Below, piece by piece: positions 4,628 through 7,584 of a stretch of 7,584 bases of DNA; the first letter of the stretch is position 1; each line of letters begins with the position of its first letter. The position numbers and the translations under genes were made by a program. The stretch is taken from the NCBI GenBank assembly GCA_031258625.1, contig JAIRMO010000056.1, forward strand, positions 1-7,584. Reading direction: 5' to 3'. Source of the stretch: Spirochaetaceae bacterium (GTDB taxonomy: Bacteria > Spirochaetota > Spirochaetia > Treponematales > Breznakiellaceae). The notes beneath the pieces are model-generated. The model saw only the letters and a list, made by a program, of their open reading frames with translations. It made no database searches and was not told where the DNA came from.

Positions 4628-6700
4628 CTAGGCTCCCACACCGGCGGTTTCCGGGACCGCCAGGGCCAGGGCCCGCTCATGTTCCAGTTCGAGGATATGT
4701 TTTTTTAATTGCTCCTCCTGTTCTTCCTTACACCGGGGGCAATGAAAATGTTCTCCCTTGAGGTACCCGTGAACGGGGCATACCGAAAAGGTGGGGGAAA
4801 TCGTAAAATAGGGGATCCGGTAATTATGGGCCATGGCCTTGACCAGATCCCGGCAGGCAGACCAGTCCTCAATGGCCTCTCCCAGGAAGGCGTGGAACAC
4901 CGTCCCCCCGGTATAGGCGGCTTGAAGGGCTTCCTGAAGGTCCAGGGCATCGAAAATGTCTTCGGTCTGGGTTACCGGGAGCTGGGTTGAGTTGGTGTAG
5001 TAGGGTTCCCCGATCCCGGCGGTAATGATCCGGGGGTATTGGCGCTTATCGTGCTTTGCCAGGCGGTAAGAGGTGGACTCCGCCGGGGTGGCCTCCAGGT
5101 TGAATAATTCCCCGGTTTCCTCCTGAAAATCCGCGAGTTTTTCCCGCATAAAGGTCAAAACCTCCAGAGCAAAGGTCCTTCCCGCTTCGGTGGCTATGGT
5201 TACGTTACTCCCCAGGAAATTGAGGAGGCATTCGTTCATCCCCACGAGGCCGATGGTGTTAAAGTGGTTGTCCAATTTGTTAAGATACCGCTTGGTATAG
5301 GGGAAAAGGCCGCTGTCCAGGAGGCGGGTTACCGCCTTCCGTTTGATGATGAGGCTCTCCTTGGCCAGGACCATAAGGTCCTGGAGGCGGCGGTAAAAGT
5401 CCTTTTTGTCCTTGGCCAGGTAGCCAATCCGGGGGAGGTTGATGGTAACCACCCCCACGGAACCGGTGAGTTCGTCGGAGCCAAAAAGACCGCCCCCCCG
5501 TTTTCGGAGTTCCCGCTTGTCGAGCTGCAAACGGCAGCACATGGACCGGACATCCCCGGGATCCAGGTCGGAATTGACGAAATTCTGAAAATAGGGGGTC
5601 CCGTACCGGGCGGTCATTTCAAAGAGGGAGCGGGCGTTATCGCTTTCCCAGTCAAAATCCGCGGTGATATTATAGGTGGGGATGGGGTACTGGAATCCCC
5701 GGCCTTCGGCGTCCCCTTCCAGCATGAGTTCGATAAAAAGCCGGTTCACCCTATCCATCTCGTCCTTACAATCCCCATAGGTAAAATCAGTCTCCTTGCC
5801 CCCCACCACGGCCTTTTTGTCCCTGAGGTCCGCGGGAACGGTCCAGTCCAGGGTTATATTGGTAAAAGGGGCCTGGCTTCCCCAGCGGCTGGGGGTATTC
5901 ACCCCAAAAACAAAGCTCTGGAGGCACTGCTTGATCTCCTTATCGGTTAAATTATCCGCCTTGACAAAGGGAGCGATGTAGGTGTCGAAGGAGCTGAAGG
6001 CCTGGGCCCCGGCCCACTCGTTCTGGAGGCAGCCCAGGAAATTTACCGCCTGCTGCATCAGGGTGGAGAGGTGTTTCGCCGGCTTGGAGCTGATCTTGTC
6101 CGGCACCCCCCCAAGGCCATCGGCGATAAGCTGCCGCAGGGACCAACCCGCGCAATAACCGGAAAACATGGAAAGATCGTGGATATGAAAATCCCCGTTC
6201 CGGTGGGCCTCGGCGATCTCCTCGGGATAGATGTTTTTAAGCCAATAATTGGCGGTGATGCTCCCGGAATTGTGGAGGATCAGCCCCCCCAGGGAATAAT
6301 TGACATTGGCGTTTTCGTTTACCCGCCAATCCTCCTGTTTTAAATAACCGTCCATGGTGGAATCAATGTCCAGCATGAGTTTTTTTACGTCCCGCACCGC
6401 CTCGTGTTTGGCCCGGTACAGGATATAGGCCTTGGCAACCGCGGTTTCCCGGGCCTCGATCAGGGCGTTTTCCACAAGGTCCTGGATCTCTTCGATGGCG
6501 GGAATGGAATGGTGATGCCGGTGGACCATCATATTCCGGATAAGCGCTTCCACCCGGTCGGTGACGGCCTCTACGGTTTTTTCGGTTTCTCCGGCATTTT
6601 TGGTTCCCACCGCGGCAAATGCCTTCGCTATGGCGTTGTGGATCTTTTTTCTATCGTAAATTTCCAGCTCTCCCGAGCGTTTCACCACATTTTTTATCAT
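4628..6700 (-). CDS. nrdD: Anaerobic (class III) ribonucleoside-triphosphate reductase, catalytic chain lacking its glycyl-radical domain
   Basis: Reduces ribonucleoside triphosphates to dNTPs without oxygen. Numbering is from the ATG at 6700 (690 aa). Residues 1-95 form the ATP-cone allosteric domain (MIKNVVKRSGELEIYDRKKI). The barrel follows, with Cys183 in SGYCAGWSL and the CysCys pair 388-389 in SMCCRLQLD, where the thiyl-radical cysteine should lie, and GVVTINLPRIGYLAK. The Zn site is near the end (Cys641, Cys654, Cys657; His644 stands where a fourth Cys could be). After Cys657 only 33 residues remain, a charged helical tail (KEEQEEQLKKHILELEHER) and then a stop. The expected RVxGY-type glycyl motif is absent from this chain and is found in the next gene. 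The ATG at 6700 is 1 nt after the nrdR stop and begins exactly at the ATP-cone. An ATG at 6754 would add 18 unlike residues and overlap nrdR. NrdG is not in the window. Confidence 0.96.
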   Translation of the reverse strand: MIKNVVKRSGELEIYDRKKIHNAIAKAFAAVGTKNAGETEKTVEAVTDRVEALIRNMMVHRHHHSIPAIEEIQDLVENALIEARETAVAKAYILYRAKHEAVRDVKKLMLDIDSTMDGYLKQEDWRVNENANVNYSLGGLILHNSGSITANYWLKNIYPEEIAEAHRNGDFHIHDLSMFSGYCAGWSLRQLIADGLGGVPDKISSKPAKHLSTLMQQAVNFLGCLQNEWAGAQAFSSFDTYIAPFVKADNLTDKEIKQCLQSFVFGVNTPSRWGSQAPFTNITLDWTVPADLRDKKAVVGGKETDFTYGDCKDEMDRVNRLFIELMLEGDAEGRGFQYPIPTYNITADFDWESDNARSLFEMTARYGTPYFQNFVNSDLDPGDVRSMCCRLQLDKRELRKRGGGLFGSDELTGSVGVVTINLPRIGYLAKDKKDFYRRLQDLMVLAKESLIIKRKAVTRLLDSGLFPYTKRYLNKLDNHFNTIGLVGMNECLLNFLGSNVTIATEAGRTFALEVLTFMREKLADFQEETGELFNLEATPAESTSYRLAKHDKRQYPRIITAGIGEPYYTNSTQLPVTQTEDIFDALDLQEALQAAYTGGTVFHAFLGEAIEDWSACRDLVKAMAHNYRIPYFTISPTFSVCPVHGYLKGEHFHCPRCKEEQEEQLKKHILELEHERALALAVPETAGVGA

Positions 6701-6701
6701 T

Positions 6702-7163
6702 TCAAGTATGTCCCCCCATCTTTTGTATCTCCCGGACAAATTCATCCAGATCATTAAAGTGCCGGTAAACCGAAGCGAACCGGATATACGCTACCTTATC
6801 CAAATTCTCCAACTTTTCCAGGACCAAATTTCCTATGACGGCGGCGTCAATTTCGTGGTTCGCCTCCCCCAGGATGGCCGTGGAATCCTCAATTTCGTTG
6901 ATGAGACTTTCGATACTCATCTGGGATACGGGCCGTTTTTCCAGGGCCCGCACTACCCCCCGTTCAATTTTCTGCCGATCAAAGGGCTCCCGCCGGCCGT
7001 CCCGTTTGATCACCATAAATTGCTTGTCTTCGATCCGTTCATAACTGGTAAAACGGTAGCCACAACCGTTACACTCCCTCCGGCGCCGGATGGCCGCGCC
7101 CTTTGCCAGGGTCCGGGACTCAATGACCTTATCATCAAAATTGCCGCAATGGGGACAACGCAC
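6702..7163 (-). CDS. nrdR: Transcriptional repressor NrdR of ribonucleotide reductase genes
   Basis: Nucleotide-sensing repressor that binds paired NrdR boxes upstream of ribonucleotide reductase genes. Its 153 residues match the family length. An N-terminal zinc ribbon uses Cys3, Cys6, Cys31 and Cys34 (MRCPHCGN, RRECNGCGYRFTSYER) and an ATP-cone spans about 49-139 (VIKRDGRREPFDRQKIERG, with RFASVYRHF near its end). The start codon is GTG at 7163, with GAGGT 5 nt upstream (7169-7173). It is the first gene of the operon, and its stop (TGA, 6704-6702) is one base from the nrdD start, so the two are probably translationally coupled. The candidate NrdR boxes upstream point to autoregulation. The identification is firm; the effector response is known from the family, not from this sequence. 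Confidence 0.97.
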   Translation of the reverse strand: MRCPHCGNFDDKVIESRTLAKGAAIRRRRECNGCGYRFTSYERIEDKQFMVIKRDGRREPFDRQKIERGVVRALEKRPVSQMSIESLINEIEDSTAILGEANHEIDAAVIGNLVLEKLENLDKVAYIRFASVYRHFNDLDEFVREIQKMGGHT

Positions 7164-7233
7164 GGAATACCTCGATTATAAAAAAATATACTATAGGAGG
7201 GCCCTTCCCCCCAATCCATGGGTTCCGAAAAAG

Positions 7234-7249
7234 CCTCCAGATATAGTGT
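7234..7249 (-). promoter_or_regulatory. Candidate NrdR box, promoter-distal half-site pair
   Basis: Minus-strand ACACTATATCTGGAGG. The first nine bases fit the known NrdR-box consensus (ACACWATATATWGTGT), while the second half is poor. It would lie about +11 to +26 relative to the predicted transcription start. Its start is 41 bp from the other box, close to four helical turns, so both could be bound on one DNA face. Confidence 0.5.
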
Positions 7250-7266
7250 TCTATCTTAATAAAATC

Positions 7267-7295
7267 ATTATAATACGCTATCCCTTGTGTATCAA
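7267..7295 (-). promoter_or_regulatory. Sigma-70-type promoter of the nrdR operon
   Basis: Minus strand: -35 TTGATA (7290-7295), a spacer of exactly 17 nt, and -10 TATAAT (7267-7272). The predicted start is near 7260, giving a leader of about 97 nt before the nrdR GTG. It is the only convincing promoter in the window and probably drives all five minus-strand genes. Confidence 0.75.
7275..7290 (-). promoter_or_regulatory. Candidate NrdR box inside the promoter spacer
   Basis: Minus-strand ACACAAGGGATAGCGT, matching the NrdR-box consensus at about 12 of 16 positions, including ACAC at one end and GCGT near-match at the other. It fills the -35/-10 spacer of the nrdR promoter, where a bound repressor would block RNA polymerase. 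Confidence 0.55.
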
Positions 7296-7584
7296 GGGGG
7301 AGGCAGAAGAAAAAAGGAGAAAAAAATAAAAAAATTTAAAAAAGTATCCGTTTTAAAATCCCGCCGGTTTTGGAACCGGCATGGGAAAAACCGGTCAATT
7401 TTGAGGGAGCCTCAAAAGAAGGGCGTAGCCGGGGTATAATAATACCAAATAATATAGTATAATACGGAGGCTTTCCCAAAACTTCAGTTTTTGGGAAAGC
7501 AACTTTGAAATTCGCAGTTTTGTAAGGCTGAAAGCCTGAAAAACTGCAAGAGCCTGTCCCAAAACCGTGCGCGGTAGCGCACAG
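7296..7584. other. Non-coding region with purine tract and serial hairpins
   Basis: No gene is supported here. A purine-rich tract covers about 7296-7340. Inverted repeats follow: GCCGGTT/AACCGGC (7363-7369/7374-7380), a 12-bp stem GCTTTCCCAAAA/TTTTGGGAAAGC (7470-7481/7489-7500), GCAGTTTT/AAAACTGC with an inner AGGCT/AGCCT (7514-7547), and GTGCGC/GCGCAC (7567-7582). Two plus-strand TATAAT hexamers occur at 7435-7440 and 7458-7463, but without a proper -35. The GGAGG at 7466-7470 has no start codon behind it. Confidence 0.6.
7467..7582. repeat. Array of three consecutive inverted repeats
   Basis: Three back-to-back hairpins (7470-7500, 7514-7547, 7567-7582) cover almost the whole stretch. The last linker includes GAGCCTGTCCCAAAAC (7550-7565), the inverse of 21-36 with one mismatch. 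This density suggests a dispersed intergenic repeat or a structured RNA, not a simple terminator, since no stem is followed by a T-run. Confidence 0.55.

Noticed and set aside
5264..5950. A 228-codon plus-strand open frame opposite nrdD
   Set aside because: It is a shadow of the conserved nrdD barrel-coding sequence, with no recognisable domain and no credible translation start.
7010..7219. A 69-codon minus-strand frame starting in the nrdR leader
   Set aside because: It overlaps nrdR in another frame, its GGAGG is about 14 nt from the ATG, and its protein has no family resemblance. A leader peptide role has no supporting signal.

Overview
The window looks like chromosome from an anaerobic, moderately GC-rich bacterium. 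A spirochaete, probably a gut-type Treponema, is my best guess. That guess is inference from four things: a Thermotoga/Clostridium-type class III ribonucleotide reductase, a MutL of the endonuclease type, a relaxed lipobox on the HtrA protease, and AT-rich intergenic DNA full of small hairpins between GC-rich genes. No rRNA or other decisive marker is present.

Layout. Positions 1-245 are non-coding and hairpin-rich. A plus-strand HtrA/DegP-family protease gene fills 246-1754. It meets head-on, with a 27-bp gap, a five-gene minus-strand operon read from right to left: nrdR (6702-7163), nrdD (4628-6700), a gene for a detached glycyl-radical domain fused to a redoxin (3838-4395), xseB (3575-3811) and mutL (1782-3572). 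The nrdR promoter lies at about 7267-7295 and carries two candidate NrdR boxes, one of them filling the -35/-10 spacer. Positions 7296-7584 are again non-coding, with a purine-rich tract and a series of hairpins.

The main discovery is that the anaerobic ribonucleotide reductase is split. The NrdD chain has the ATP-cone, the catalytic barrel and the Zn site, but ends in a charged helical tail without the glycyl-radical motif. That motif (RIVGYY, Gly34) begins the next gene, in another frame and 232 nt downstream, and is fused to a thioredoxin/glutaredoxin-like domain with a CPAC active site. The radical-carrying part and the likely reductant are therefore one polypeptide acting in trans on the catalytic chain. 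Two 68-69 bp tandem repeats, each with two hairpins and a Shine-Dalgarno-like sequence, sit exactly at the break.

Working together: NrdR senses nucleotides and probably represses its own operon; NrdD plus the radical/redoxin subunit would make dNTPs anaerobically; XseB (exonuclease VII) and MutL act in mismatch repair and strand degradation. The operon thus joins dNTP supply to replication fidelity. The NrdG activase, the XseA large subunit and MutS are not in the window.
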